A stretch of DNA of 64,000 nucleotides from Paracoccus saliphilus (GCF_028553805.1 NZ_CP067140.1:1798001-1862000), one strand, 5' to 3'. Counted from the stretch's first letter, positions 35,886 to 49,294 are shown. A program made the numbers and translations. The notes: generated from the letters alone by a model not told the origin.

Positions 35886-36941
35886 ATGAACGCCCCAACC
35901 GCATCCGAACCCCGGCTGACTTCGCTTTCCCACGGAGGCGGCTGCGGCTGCAAGATCGCGCCCGGCGTATTGACGGGGCTGCTGCGCGGCACCGCGATGC
36001 TACCTGTTCCCGAGGCGCTTCTGGTCGGCATCGAAACCTCGGACGACGCAGCCGTCTACCGGTTGAACGATCATCAGGCGTTGGTGGCGACGACCGACTT
36101 CTTCATGCCCATCGTTGACGATCCGCTGGATTTCGGCCGGATCGCGGCAACCAATGCGATCAGCGATGTCTATGCGATGGGAGCCACGCCAATCATGGCG
36201 CTGTCGCTGGTGGGGATGCCGATCAACACGCTGTCTTCTGAAACCATTGCCCGAATTCTCGAAGGCGGCGCGATGGCCTGCCGGGATGCGGGCATTCCTA
36301 TCGGAGGCGGCCATACGATCGACTCGGTCGAGGCCATCTATGGGCTGGTTGCCATGGGGCTGGTCGACCCGGCCGATGTCAAACGCAATACCGGAGCGAG
36401 GGTCGGCGATGTCCTGATCCTTGGCAAACCGCTTGGTGTCGGTGTCATGTCGGCTGCCCTGAAGAAAGAGGCCTTGGGGAGCCAGGGTTACAAGCAGATG
36501 ATCGCTGCGACGACGCGACTAAACACCCCCGGCCCGGATCTTGCCCGGTTGCAGGGGGTTCAGGCGATGACCGATGTGACTGGTTTCGGTCTTGCCGGAC
36601 ATATGCTGGAGATGGCGCGGGGATCGAATTGCGAATTGCGGCTGGATTGGGACAGGGTGCCGCTGCTGCCAGGCGCGCGTGAACTTGCCTTGAACGGTTT
36701 CGTAACAGGGGCGTCGGGGCGCAACTGGAGCAGCTATGGCGATGATGTGAGTCTGCCTGAAGGATTTGCCGAGGTGGATCGGGCGTTGCTTTCCGATCCG
36801 CAGACCAGTGGTGGATTACTGGTGTCCTGCACCGAAGAAAGCGCCGAGGCAGTTCTCGCGATCTTCAACGATCACGGCTTTGCGGATGCGACTGTGATCG
36901 GACAGGCACATGAGGGGGCAGGGCGGCTTGTGATCGAATAG
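35886..36941 (+). CDS. selD: Selenide, water dikinase
   Basis: The 351-residue enzyme makes selenophosphate from selenide and ATP. The N-terminal loop SHGGGCGCKIAP carries the catalytic Cys and Lys in the Cys form of the protein. DDAAVYRL, NAISDVYAMGATP and GGGHTIDSVEAIYGL are the nucleotide and metal blocks. MTDVTGFGLAGHMLEMARGS and LSDPQTSGGLLVS complete the family pattern. Selenophosphate is used for selenocysteine or selenouridine; no selA, selB or selU is in the window. Confidence 0.96.
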   Translation: MNAPTASEPRLTSLSHGGGCGCKIAPGVLTGLLRGTAMLPVPEALLVGIETSDDAAVYRLNDHQALVATTDFFMPIVDDPLDFGRIAATNAISDVYAMGATPIMALSLVGMPINTLSSETIARILEGGAMACRDAGIPIGGGHTIDSVEAIYGLVAMGLVDPADVKRNTGARVGDVLILGKPLGVGVMSAALKKEALGSQGYKQMIAATTRLNTPGPDLARLQGVQAMTDVTGFGLAGHMLEMARGSNCELRLDWDRVPLLPGARELALNGFVTGASGRNWSSYGDDVSLPEGFAEVDRALLSDPQTSGGLLVSCTEESAEAVLAIFNDHGFADATVIGQAHEGAGRLVIE

Positions 36942-37045
36942 CAACCGCGCTGCCTCAAGGGTCGGTGAGCACCGTAACCCTTCTTGATGTTCGAAAACCA
37001 GCCGATGCCGGGATATGAAATTCTCGGCACCGGCGTTGTCTGCTA

Positions 37046-38242
<1,197 letters not shown>

Positions 38243-38430
38243 TCACGGGCCGCAGTTTAGCCGGAGATCGGCGGCTGTCGAGGGGGCATGAGAACATGTG
38301 GAGTGAAAAAACATCGGCACCCCATCCACTTTCTAGAATTTTACCTTAACATATTAATAAGACAAGTAATTATCGCACCTTATTTGGAGAGGCGCGAGGC
38401 CCTCGCCAGAGAGGCAAGGGCCAAAATTTC

Positions 38431-39753
<1,323 letters not shown>

Positions 39754-39774
39754 TCAAGCCGAAAGCAGCAATCG

Positions 39775-40455
39775 TCATGCAAATCCGATATCTGCCCAGA
39801 TTGGCAGGTGGTCCGAAGCGTCGCGCGCCTGCGCCCCATTGCCGACTCCTGACGCGATGATTTCCAGTCCGGGCGAGATGGCGAAACGGTCAAGTTTCAG
39901 GCGCGGCAAAGGTGCGGGATATGACGGCCCCGGCGCTACGACCCTGAATCCCGAGAGCATTTCCAGCCCCCGATCATCGCGCCATTCGTTGAAATCGCCC
40001 ATCATCACGATATGATCCCCGCCGATCCGGCCGGCCTGTGCCGAGACACGGGCAAGCTGCGCTCGGCGAGAGGATCGCGTCAGCCCCAGATGCAGGCCGA
40101 TCACCGTCAATTCAGGTAAACGCAAGGCAACGGCCCCACGCGGTTCCAGGCCCGGCAGTGGAAGACGCCGCAAAACGGCTGCCTCGGCCAGATCGGGACG
40201 CATCAGGATCGTCTGGCCATGCCAACCCAGGGAGTTCTCGCCCGTTCCGTTGATATCGGCGGGGACCAGCCCGGTCTCGCGCTCGATCAACGATCGGGGC
40301 AGGGCTTCGGGCCGCGTACCAAGACGGAAATCAACCTCCTGCAAGGCGATGATGTCCGGCCTGAGTTCGCGAATGACGGCAAGGTTGCGTTCTGGCGCAT
40401 GTGGACCGGCAAGGCCACGGCACTTGTGCAGATTGTAACTGGCCAGTCTCAACAC
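39775..40455 (-). CDS. Endonuclease/exonuclease/phosphatase family protein
   Basis: The 226-residue protein starts LRLASYNLHKCRGLAG and has IIALQEVDFRLG (metal Glu), HIVMMGDFNEWRDD (catalytic Asp and Asn) and DASDHLPIWADI (catalytic His). These are the DNase-I-fold active-site motifs. The substrate could be a nucleic acid or a phospholipid headgroup and is not predictable. It is shorter than ExoA-type DNA repair enzymes. Confidence 0.85.
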   Translation of the reverse strand: MLRLASYNLHKCRGLAGPHAPERNLAVIRELRPDIIALQEVDFRLGTRPEALPRSLIERETGLVPADINGTGENSLGWHGQTILMRPDLAEAAVLRRLPLPGLEPRGAVALRLPELTVIGLHLGLTRSSRRAQLARVSAQAGRIGGDHIVMMGDFNEWRDDRGLEMLSGFRVVAPGPSYPAPLPRLKLDRFAISPGLEIIASGVGNGAQARDASDHLPIWADIGFA

Positions 40456-40529
40456 GACCCCGTTCCCCTTTTACCTTCCCGCAGATTATGCCGGGATCGG
40501 GTCGTTGCAAAGGCTGGGTCACATCAACT

Positions 40530-41933
40530 TCACGTTCCGCAAAAGGTCTGCCGGACGATCTCCTCGGGACGGGGAGGGGAGGCAAGATCGCTCCATTCCG
40601 GGCGGTCCTCATGCGGGTGGATCACCGCATCTAGCAGTCGTTCGAACGGGGTCAGATCATTCGCGACTGCCGACTCGATGGCCTCTTCCACGCGGTGATT
40701 GCGCGGAATGCGCAACGGGTTGGCTTTGGCCATCACATTGTCATCCGGGCAAAAAGATCGCCAATCCTCGACCCATTCGTCAAATTGTGCCGGGTCCGGG
40801 AACTCGTCCCGTGCCGAGCCGTCTGCCAAGCCACGGAAAACCCGTGTGAAATCGGCGCGCTGCCGGGCCATGATGGTTAGCAGGCGCTCGATCAGCGGCT
40901 GGATGTTCTCGCCCGCGTCGCTCAGTCCCAATTTCTCGCCGAACCGCCTTAGCCATGCCGTTTGGTAGAGGGGTGCGAAACGATGCACCGACCGGGTTGC
41001 CGCCTCGATGGCAGCGTCCCGTTCGCCCATCAACGGGATCAGGCAGGTTGCCAGTTGCGCAAGATTCCAGACCGCCACCTGCGGCTGCTGCGCCCAAGCG
41101 TATCGCCCCATCTGATCTATCGAGGAAAAGACCGTATCGGGATGATATGCATCCATGAATGCACAAGGGCCATAATCGATGGTTTCGCCCGATACTGCCA
41201 TGTTGTCGGTATTCATGACCCCGTGAATAAAGCCGAGCGCCATCCATTGCGCGATGGTTTCGGCCTGCCGCTCCACCACCTTGTCCAGCATGTCCAGAGG
41301 TCCCGATGCCTCGGGATAATGCCGCGCGATGACATGATCGGTCAGCGCGGCCAGTGCATCCTCGCGTCCCCGAACGGCGAAATACTGGAACGTGCCGACC
41401 CTGATATGGCTGGAGGCAGTTCGGGTCAGCAACGCTCCCGGCAGGGCGGTTTCGCGCCAGACCGTTTCGCCGGTCATCACCGCTGCGAGTGCCCGCGTTG
41501 TCGGCACGCCCATCGCAGCCATGAATTCGCTGACGACATATTCACGCAGTACGGGCCCCAACCATGCCCGGCCATCGCCCATCCGCGAGAACGGAGTCTT
41601 GCCGCTGCCCTTGAGTTGGATATCGAAGCGCACACCGTCCGGCGCCACCACCTCGCCCAGCAAGACGGCCCGGCCGTCGCCAAGCTGCGGTACGAACCCT
41701 CCGAACTGGTGTCCGGCATAGGCCTGTGCGATCGGCTCGGCACCTGCAGGCAGTGCATTGCCGGCCAGCATCGCCACGCCATCGGGGCCACGCAGCCAAT
41801 CCACATCCACTCCCAACCGCTCGGCCAGTTCTGCATTCAGGGCAATCAGGCGCGCGTCGGATACCGGGGTCGGATCGATACGGGCGAAGAACCCCTTTGG
41901 CAGGCGCGCATAGCTGTTGTCGAAATGGATCAT
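40530..41933 (-). CDS. selO: Protein adenylyltransferase SelO (YdiU family)
   Basis: The 467-residue pseudokinase-fold protein has family blocks: [97 protein letters not shown]. SelO transfers AMP from ATP to Ser, Thr or Tyr of redox proteins. The protein ends TFCGT, keeping the conserved C-terminal Cys that replaces selenocysteine in bacterial forms. It lies in a stretch with selD and a SelW-like gene, none in one operon. Confidence 0.93.
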   Translation of the reverse strand: MIHFDNSYARLPKGFFARIDPTPVSDARLIALNAELAERLGVDVDWLRGPDGVAMLAGNALPAGAEPIAQAYAGHQFGGFVPQLGDGRAVLLGEVVAPDGVRFDIQLKGSGKTPFSRMGDGRAWLGPVLREYVVSEFMAAMGVPTTRALAAVMTGETVWRETALPGALLTRTASSHIRVGTFQYFAVRGREDALAALTDHVIARHYPEASGPLDMLDKVVERQAETIAQWMALGFIHGVMNTDNMAVSGETIDYGPCAFMDAYHPDTVFSSIDQMGRYAWAQQPQVAVWNLAQLATCLIPLMGERDAAIEAATRSVHRFAPLYQTAWLRRFGEKLGLSDAGENIQPLIERLLTIMARQRADFTRVFRGLADGSARDEFPDPAQFDEWVEDWRSFCPDDNVMAKANPLRIPRNHRVEEAIESAVANDLTPFERLLDAVIHPHEDRPEWSDLASPPRPEEIVRQTFCGT

Positions 41934-42039
41934 GAAGGTCTCCTTTCTCTCTAGATAAGCAGAACAGCGCGATTTGCCATCCCTTGCGTGAGACGCCGCA
42001 TCCGCGTATCGCCTGCAGGAAAAGGAGCATCAGTGGATC

Positions 42040-42486
42040 ATGGATCAGGCAGAGCGCAACAATGCCGCCTCGAACGGCGGGAGACCCGAGGGCGGTTTTG
42101 CGGCGATGGTGCCCGAACTTGATGTGACCGACCTCGGTGAAAGCCTGCGGTTCTGGTGCGATTTGCTGGGCTTTTCGGTTGCCTATTCCCGACCGGACGC
42201 GGGATTTGCCTATCTTCAACGAGGCCCGCTGCAGATCATGCTATGCCGGTTCAACGGGGATTGGGCCACAGGTCCTCTGGAACCTCCCCTTGGTCGGGGT
42301 GTGAATTTCCAGATGAGCGTCGACGCGGTCGAGCCGATTGCGGGCACTCTGGAAAAGGCCGGATGGGCGCTGTTCCGTCCGGTCGAAGAGAAAAGATATC
42401 GTGTGGGTGACAGTTGGTCTGTAACTCGCGAATTTCTGGTTCAGGATCTGGATGGATACCTGCTGCGCTTCCAGGCCAGCGCATAG
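42040..42486 (+). CDS. VOC/glyoxalase-fold protein
   Basis: The 148-residue protein has the vicinal-oxygen-chelate start MVPELDVTDLGESLRFWCDLLGFSVAYSRPD and end SVTREFLVQDLDGYLLRFQAS, with a Glu metal ligand in the last strand block. It resembles bleomycin-resistance-like proteins. Substrate is unknown. It lies 32 bp upstream of obgE. Confidence 0.8.
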   Translation: MDQAERNNAASNGGRPEGGFAAMVPELDVTDLGESLRFWCDLLGFSVAYSRPDAGFAYLQRGPLQIMLCRFNGDWATGPLEPPLGRGVNFQMSVDAVEPIAGTLEKAGWALFRPVEEKRYRVGDSWSVTREFLVQDLDGYLLRFQASA

Positions 42487-42494
42487 CCGCCTGA

Positions 42495-44650
<2,156 letters not shown>

Positions 44651-44667
44651 CGGAAAGGAGCACGTAT

Positions 44668-44937
44668 ATGCCAAATCTGGTCATCACCTATTGCACCGGC
44701 TGCAACTGGTTGCTGAGGGCAGGTTGGTATGCGCAGGAATGCCTGTCGACCTTCGGCACGGCTATCAGCGTCACCCTGATTCCAGACGATTCCGGCGGTA
44801 TTTTCGAGATCTCGCTTGATGGCGCGACGATATGGGAGCGCAAGCGCGATGGCGGCTTTCCCGATATCAAGGCCCTGAAGCAGCGGGTCCGGGATCGGAT
44901 CGACCCCGGACTCTCGCTTGGACATTCGGACAAGTAA
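44668..44937 (+). CDS. SelT/SelW/SelH-family (Rdx) protein, Cys form
   Basis: From the ATG at 44668 (AAAGGAG 7 nt upstream) the 89-residue protein starts MPNLVITYCTGCNWLLRAGWYAQECLSTFG. The CxxC motif stands where animal SelW has CxxU. FEISLDGATIWERKRDGGFPDIKALKQRVRD is the rest of the thioredoxin-like Rdx fold. A redox role is likely from the family. It follows proB by 17 bp and probably shares its transcript. Confidence 0.88.
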   Translation: MPNLVITYCTGCNWLLRAGWYAQECLSTFGTAISVTLIPDDSGGIFEISLDGATIWERKRDGGFPDIKALKQRVRDRIDPGLSLGHSDK

Positions 44938-45026
44938 CTGCCTTTGCACCGATGCGGCAGGTCGGAACCACGACCTCGCATTCTTTGGGGCGCCTGACCG
45001 AAGCCAGGCCTCAAGTCATCGAATAA

Positions 45027-45248
45027 TCAGCGTTTTCCGCGGGGCTTGGATTTGCCGCCCTTCGCTGCCATCTTCCGCGCGGCTTCGGCCGCTGCAAGCA
45101 ATTCTTCGGCAATTTCGGTCGCTTCCTCTGGGTCGAAATCCAGCGGCAGATCGAGGCCCTCGCCTTCGACATAGATTCTTACCATGCCCTGATCCGTCGG
45201 CCCGACCTGCAGATTGGCGGCTATTTCGCTTTGGCTGTTGATGCTCAC
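45027..45248 (-). CDS. Small conserved protein (DUF6324-like)
   Basis: From the GTG at 45248, preceded by AGGA, the product has 73 residues. It reads SINSQSEIAANLQVGPTDQGMVRIYVEGEGLDLPLDFDPEEATEIAEEL and ends with a Lys/Gly-rich tail. I recall similar short proteins in Rhodobacteraceae annotated as DUF6324; no function is known. The frame extends to 45305, but the extension is unlike the core. Confidence 0.65.
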   Translation of the reverse strand: MSINSQSEIAANLQVGPTDQGMVRIYVEGEGLDLPLDFDPEEATEIAEELLAAAEAARKMAAKGGKSKPRGKR

Positions 45249-45351
45249 GGTCCTGACCCCTGTCTTTAGAAAGCTTTCTGTAGCCTGTTGCAAATTTCCC
45301 GGCAAGTCGGGCTTGCAACCTTTGCTTACCGGGTTTAGAGAACGCTTCCGT

Positions 45352-45428
45352 GCCGCCTTAGCTCAGTTGGTTAGAGCGCTGGATTGTGGATCCAGAGGTC
45401 CCCCGTTCAAGCCGGGGAGGCGGTACCA
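45352..45428 (+). tRNA. tRNA-His (anticodon GTG), lacking G-1
   Basis: The 77-nt cloverleaf has anticodon stem CTGGA/TCCAG with loop TTGTGGA, giving GTG. The acceptor stem GCCGCCT pairs with AGGCGGT, starting with a G-T pair. The base before it is T, and the discriminator is A. The universal G-1:C73 pair is thus absent, as known for many alphaproteobacterial tRNA-His genes. CCA is encoded. The 3' part is repeated at 52428-52474. Confidence 0.95.
45382..45428. repeat. attL: 47-bp direct repeat in tRNA-His
   Basis: It is identical to 52428-52474, from the anticodon loop to the CCA end. The copies diverge on both sides. Confidence 0.93.
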
Positions 45429-45465
45429 ATAATTTCAATGACTTAAGTGAATGTGCTCAATTCAG

Positions 45466-45510
45466 GTTGAGAGGTGGTTGAGAGGCCAGTTGAGAGTATC
45501 GATTCTCAAC
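45466..45510. repeat. Three GTTGAGAG arm-type repeats plus inverted copy
   Basis: GTTGAGAG starts at 45466, 45477 and 45489, at helical spacing, and its complement CTCAAC lies at 45505-45510. The last pair forms GTTGAGA-8 bp-TCTCAAC. They lie between attL and the end of the integrase gene, as expected of arm-type integrase sites. Confidence 0.6.
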
Positions 45511-46606
45511 GTTCCTTTTGCGTTCCAATCCGCATCTGGATGACCTGATTGATGCTTTCCGATCTGGACCTGGAATAACGGTCTGTCGTGGTCACGGATG
45601 CATGGTTCGCAGCGTCGCGGAGCTACATGGGAGTTGCGCCCGCGTTCCTGGCATGTGTGATCGCCGCGGCGCGCGTGTCGCGGACCCAGATATGCGATGG
45701 CACGCCAGCGGCATCACGGTATTCGCACCACTTGTCTCGCCACCTGTAGCGATCGAACGGCAGTCCAGTGTTCGGGTTCACAATCACGGGGCCGACGCGA
45801 CTTTCCCTCGGTATCGACAGCAAGCGGCTGCGGAGTTGAGGAAGCGGTGTCAGATTGAAGACCAGCTCATCGGGAAGGTCATCTTCCGTTTTCGATGGCG
45901 TCTTGCGTACCTCCGACACATCGCGATCAATCATCGCCCAGGTCAGGCCGTCGGCCCACCGGAAGTTTCCGCGAATGATGCCGCTGTCGCGGGGATCATC
46001 CTTGCCGAGGCGCAACCACTGACCAATCACATCAACACCGCGAAGACTCAGCCACCATTGCAGTGACACGCCCAAGGCGAACATGGCGTCACCGGCATCG
46101 TCAGCTTTCTGGATGACCGCCTCGACCTGTTGCGATGTCGGCGCAACGGTCCGGGGTTTTGGCCCCTTGATCCGCATTTCGGACAGGACATCCTTGATTG
46201 CAGCGCAGCCAGAAACGTTCAGCGCCTTTCCATATCCGACCAGTATCCGAAGCATGGTGAACTGCGCCTTGATGTAGTGCTGGCTTCGACCGTTGTCCTT
46301 CATTGCCTTTTGCCATCGCTTCAGTTCGGCAAAGTCTACGTCTGCGATGAAGCCCTGGCCGATCGCTTCTTCCCAGCTGGCAAGGCGGGACCGGTAGCTG
46401 TCCTGGGTAACCGACTTCACCTCGTGGAATGGAGAAATCTCGTCGGCCAGGTACCGACCGATCAGCCATTTCCATGTTCCCGGCTCTACCTTCGGCGAGT
46501 CGTCATCGAACCAGCAAATCATTTCCCTGGTCAGTTCGCGTGCGAGCCGAGCCCGCTCGGCATCTTGCCCGTCACCGATCTCACCGGGCAGCCGGACATT
46601 CTTCAC
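45506..46606 (-). pseudogene. Tyrosine integrase with in-frame amber before the catalytic Tyr
   Basis: The frame from the GTG at 46606 runs 367 codons to TGA at 45508-45506, broken once by TAG at 45625-45623. Upstream of the TAG are the core-binding domain and the Arg box. The HxxR box is reduced to HIWVRDTRAAAITHARNAGATPM. Downstream, still in frame, come DAANHASVTTTDRYSRS with the nucleophilic Tyr, and MRIGTQKER. A single change such as GAG to TAG explains the stop. Family-like residues (WLYWKAPAKYREAGYAV) also extend upstream of the GTG without a start codon, so the N-terminus may be damaged too. Confidence 0.85.
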
Positions 46607-46743
46607 GGCATATCCGGCCTCTCGGTATTTCGCGGGGGCCTTCCAGTAAAGCCAGTTCCTTGTTCTGGCCGTGTGAGGGGCAAAGAGCGGATCGCTCCCG
46701 TCCCATAATCTATTCTCTGCGGTTCATGCATATGCACTCCTGT

Positions 46744-47028
46744 TCAGAAGGCGCGGAGGTTGATCCTCTGCCCTTTGTCGTCGGGCTTTTCATGGGCCCG
46801 AACCTGAACAGGATCAGCAACGCGCCGTCTCTTGGCAAGCCAGGCGTCGACATCGGCCTTCAAGGTGAAGCCGGTGAGCGGGTCGCGGGGTGGGAATCCT
46901 TCACTCTCCAGGCGCTTTCGTTCCCGCTTCAGCCAGTCATGGGATCGCCCGAACCGCGCAGCGATCCAGTGCTCCGAACCATAGGCTGCAACAGGATCAA
47001 AGGTTTTGTCGTTGGTTGGGCATGCCAT
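46744..47028 (-). CDS. Excisionase-like small HTH protein
   Basis: The 94-residue protein from the ATG at 47028 (AGGAGG 7 nt upstream) reads EHWIAARFGRSHDWLKRERKRLESEGFPPRDPLTGFTLKADVDAWLAKRRR. This resembles the winged-helix of AlpA/Xis-type proteins placed beside integrases. Its position between the integrase and the early genes fits an excisionase. It shares one base with the methyltransferase stop. Confidence 0.55.
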   Translation of the reverse strand: MACPTNDKTFDPVAAYGSEHWIAARFGRSHDWLKRERKRLESEGFPPRDPLTGFTLKADVDAWLAKRRRVADPVQVRAHEKPDDKGQRINLRAF

Positions 47029-47600
47029 CATCCCACCTCCTGAAACTTCTCGACTTCATTGCCCCAGTTCGCCCAGCCTTCACGGCGCTGGCGGCTAAAT
47101 AGTTCGATGCGCCTGGCGTCCGACATCAGCCGCTCGGCCTCGGTGAATGCCTCGTCGGGCTTGCGGCTATGCTCGCGAACCGGGCCCATGATGACCGGGC
47201 GAACCGACCGGCTGGTCTTCGGCGATCCGCGGGTTCCGATCAGGAACGGCTCACCCGCACAGCGCAGGATGTATCCGGTCCCGAAGGCCAGCTTGCCGTG
47301 CTTTGTGGTTTTCACCCAATGGCCGGCCGTCTTTCGATTGAAGCCCCAGGCATCCATAATGTCGAAGGCCTCGCGCAGGAGCGGGTTGGTGGCCCAGAGC
47401 CACAGGACGCAATTGTCGGACGCCAGGGCAGAGACGGGTAGGGCGGCGATGTCATCGAGTGACATGCAGGCGTATTGCGCCTTGGCGTTCTTCGCTTCGC
47501 CCGCGGATGAGTAGTTGTCGAACGATCAGGGCGGGTCGGCCATGATCAGGTCGAAGCCGCCGAAGGGGCGCAGGGCGTGGAATGTGTGGAGCGGGCTCAC
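47028..47600 (-). pseudogene. MT-A70 family DNA adenine methyltransferase with TGA in the DPPW motif
   Basis: From the GTG at 47600 the frame reads MSPLHTFHALRPFGGFDLIMADPP, then TGA at 47528-47526, then SFDNYSSAGEAKNAKAQYACMSLDDIAALP and so on to 47028. The stop takes the place of the Trp in the DPPW catalytic motif, TGG to TGA. The rest, including VLWLWATNPLLREAFDIMDAWGFNRKTAGHWVKTTKHG and GYILRCAGEPFLIGTRGSPK, is intact for about 165 residues. Downstream restart would give a protein without the motif. Phage enzymes of this family methylate N6-adenine. Confidence 0.85.
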
Positions 47601-47656
47601 GTATGCATACTCCGAAACGCGTTCAGGTCTTTCAGAAGGTCAAGCCCCTCGCCAAC

Positions 47657-47986
47657 CTAGACGTACACATACGCAGCACCAAGTGGCCTCGCGCCGATCT
47701 TTATCCACGCATCGGGCCGACCATCGGCTACCGGATCGTGGCAAGCCCAAAATGTAGAGCCCTTATATTTGCCATCGGTCCATTTCCATTTCGCGGCAAT
47801 TATTTGATCGCCGACCGGGGCGCTAAGTCCCGCCGATACAACCCAACGTCCGAACGCCTCGGCCAGCGCGATCTGCGCCGCCTGAACCGATCTCGCGGTG
47901 CCCCGTTCGTCGGTGCGATCCAGCTCCCATGTGGCGCGGCCATCGCCGAGCGGATTGATACGCCCGATATATGCCTTGCTCGGCAA
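47657..47986 (-). CDS. Hypothetical phage protein
   Basis: The 109-residue product reads AYIGRINPLGDGRATWELDRTDERGTARSVQAAQIALAEAFGRWVVSAGL and ends with LGAAYVYV. The only start seen is TTG at 47986, with no ribosome site. It overlaps the upstream gene by 164 bp in another frame. It may have been fused to or separated from that gene by a frameshift. No known family is recognised. Confidence 0.5.
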   Translation of the reverse strand: MPSKAYIGRINPLGDGRATWELDRTDERGTARSVQAAQIALAEAFGRWVVSAGLSAPVGDQIIAAKWKWTDGKYKGSTFWACHDPVADGRPDAWIKIGARPLGAAYVYV

Positions 47987-48164
47987 ACAGTTTTGCGGCT
48001 TTCAGCTGGAGGTCGGCATTTCCTACGATCTGATCCGCGACAGAGACGATGGCCTCAGTCCGTTTGACCTCCTGATCGATCTGTTCGGCCGAGATGCCCT
48101 CGTCGGACAGCCGCTCGAGCTGCGCAAAAAGGTGGTTGTTCAAATCACCAAGCTTGTTTCTCAT
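47823..48164 (-). CDS. Hypothetical phage early protein, tail probably frameshifted
   Basis: The first 63 residues (MRNKLGDLNNHLFAQLERLSDEGISAEQIDQEVKRTEAIVSVADQIVGNADLQLKAAKLFAEQ) are charged and helical and resemble small proteins of temperate phages. The remaining 50 residues look like an off-frame reading (Arg-, Gly- and His-rich) of the next gene. A small deletion may have joined two genes. Start ATG at 48164 is 4 bp after the preceding stop. Confidence 0.5.
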   Translation of the reverse strand: MRNKLGDLNNHLFAQLERLSDEGISAEQIDQEVKRTEAIVSVADQIVGNADLQLKAAKLFAEQGIYRAYQSARRWPRHMGAGSHRRTGHREIGSGGADRAGRGVRTLGCIGGT

Positions 48165-48167
48165 GGT

Positions 48168-48470
48168 TCACGCTCTCTGCTGCTGCGCCAACCGCTTTTC
48201 GGCGGCGGCAATCCAATTGCTGAAGGCACCCTGCAATCCGCTCGTGCTGGTCGAGCTTATCCGGCGCATGGTGATACGGTTGTTCTCGGCTCTCTCCGCG
48301 ACCTGGGCGCCGTAGGTGGCGGTCAGGTACTCGCCGAGTTCGACCGCGGCTTTCCGGTGTCGGCGGTGCTGATCCATGATGTCGCCGCGGCGAGAGTCGA
48401 TTGTTGGCAGCTGCGAGATGCGTGCGCGAAGATCGGCGATGATGTCGGGAAGGGCGGTTGTGTCGGTCAT
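48168..48470 (-). CDS. Hypothetical phage protein
   Basis: The 100-residue product is helical and rich in Arg and Ala (DIIADLRARISQLP, RKAAVELGEYLTATYGAQVAERAENN). It contains RGDIMDQHRRHRKAAVELG and ends in GAFSNWIAAAEKRLAQQQRA. No domain is recognised. It belongs to a run of tightly packed minus-strand genes. Confidence 0.55.
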   Translation of the reverse strand: MTDTTALPDIIADLRARISQLPTIDSRRGDIMDQHRRHRKAAVELGEYLTATYGAQVAERAENNRITMRRISSTSTSGLQGAFSNWIAAAEKRLAQQQRA

Positions 48471-48871
48471 TACATTCTCCTTGTCCCGTCGATGATGCGG
48501 TCAAGCCATACGGGCTTGTTGTCACGCTGACGGCCAATCAGGGCTTCGCCGGCCCGAATTGCCTTGATGATCGGATTGGCAAAACGTTTTTCGTGAGCAT
48601 GCATAGATCCCTCGCGAGGTATCATGCGGTCCTCGCCATCCAGGCCGTCCGGTAAACTCGCGGATTCTATGATGGTGTGCAGGTCGTCACGCAGGCACGG
48701 CAAGGCAAGGCGGACCGCATTTTCCAGTGCATCGATCCGCTCAGCCGTCCCACCCGGCTTCCGTGCCCTGGCCCGCCATTCGGCGCGACAGTCGGGGCAG
48801 GCCCGGTAATGATCGTCGGGCTTTGGCCCGCCGCAATTGTTGCAGAGGACGGCGACGTCAGACCGTCGCAT
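48470..48871 (-). CDS. Zinc-ribbon hypothetical protein
   Basis: From the ATG at 48871 (GAGGAGGG upstream) the product has 133 residues. It starts MRRSDVAVLCNNCGGPKPDDHYRACPDCRAEWR; the two CxxC pairs suggest a zinc ribbon. The C-terminal half is helical and ends KPVWLDRIIDGTRRM. It overlaps the preceding gene by 14 bp. Function is unknown. Confidence 0.6.
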   Translation of the reverse strand: MRRSDVAVLCNNCGGPKPDDHYRACPDCRAEWRARARKPGGTAERIDALENAVRLALPCLRDDLHTIIESASLPDGLDGEDRMIPREGSMHAHEKRFANPIIKAIRAGEALIGRQRDNKPVWLDRIIDGTRRM

Positions 48872-49076
48872 TGTGGCCCTCCTCGTCAACCGCCCGCCCG
48901 ATCTCGGCCGCCAGCCGTTCGATCATGTCGTCATCGGCGACGGTGCCATCCTGTTCTAGCAACGCCATCGCAGCTGCGGTGCGCCCCATGTCGCCGCAAT
49001 AGTCTTGGCGGACCTGGAAGGCGTAAGCCTCGCGGAGCTGATCGTCGGTGAAGGTGGAAAGGGTAGGGATACTCAT
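48858..49076 (-). CDS. Small hypothetical protein
   Basis: The 72-residue product from the ATG at 49076 reads MSIPTLSTFTDDQLREAYAFQVRQDYCGDMGRTAAAMALLEQDGTVADDDMIERLAAEIGRAVDEEG. It is acidic and helical, with no recognised domain. It overlaps both neighbours. Confidence 0.55.
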   Translation of the reverse strand: MSIPTLSTFTDDQLREAYAFQVRQDYCGDMGRTAAAMALLEQDGTVADDDMIERLAAEIGRAVDEEGHNATV

Positions 49077-49294
49077 TTCAGCCACCATGCGGCCAGCGCG
49101 CCGCCCGCGAAGGTCCCGAACATGCCCACGGCGATGTAGATCAGATCGCAGGCCTTGATGGATTGCAGCGGCGACGGCACCTCGTGGTCCTCGACGGCCG
49201 GCAGGTCGATCGGCAGTGGATTGCCTGGCGCTTCGCTTTCCGGTCCCTGCCGCGTGCTGCGGCCAGCGTGGCGGGTGACGATACGCTCCTCCAT
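49073..49294 (-). CDS. Small predicted membrane protein
   Basis: The 73-residue product starts MEERIVTRHAGRSTRQGPESEAPG. It ends with one hydrophobic helix, LIYIAVGMFGTFAGGALAAWWLK, so it is probably a single-pass membrane protein. It begins on the stop codon of the upstream gene. Confidence 0.5.
   Translation of the reverse strand: MEERIVTRHAGRSTRQGPESEAPGNPLPIDLPAVEDHEVPSPLQSIKACDLIYIAVGMFGTFAGGALAAWWLK

Noticed and set aside
38396..38425. Terminator after eno
   Set aside because: The hairpin is strong but lacks a T-run, so I left it as an observation only.
47526..47528. TGA in DPPW read as selenocysteine, given selD in the genome
   Set aside because: The position is a conserved Trp, not Cys, and no SECIS-like element is seen; a nonsense mutation is simpler.
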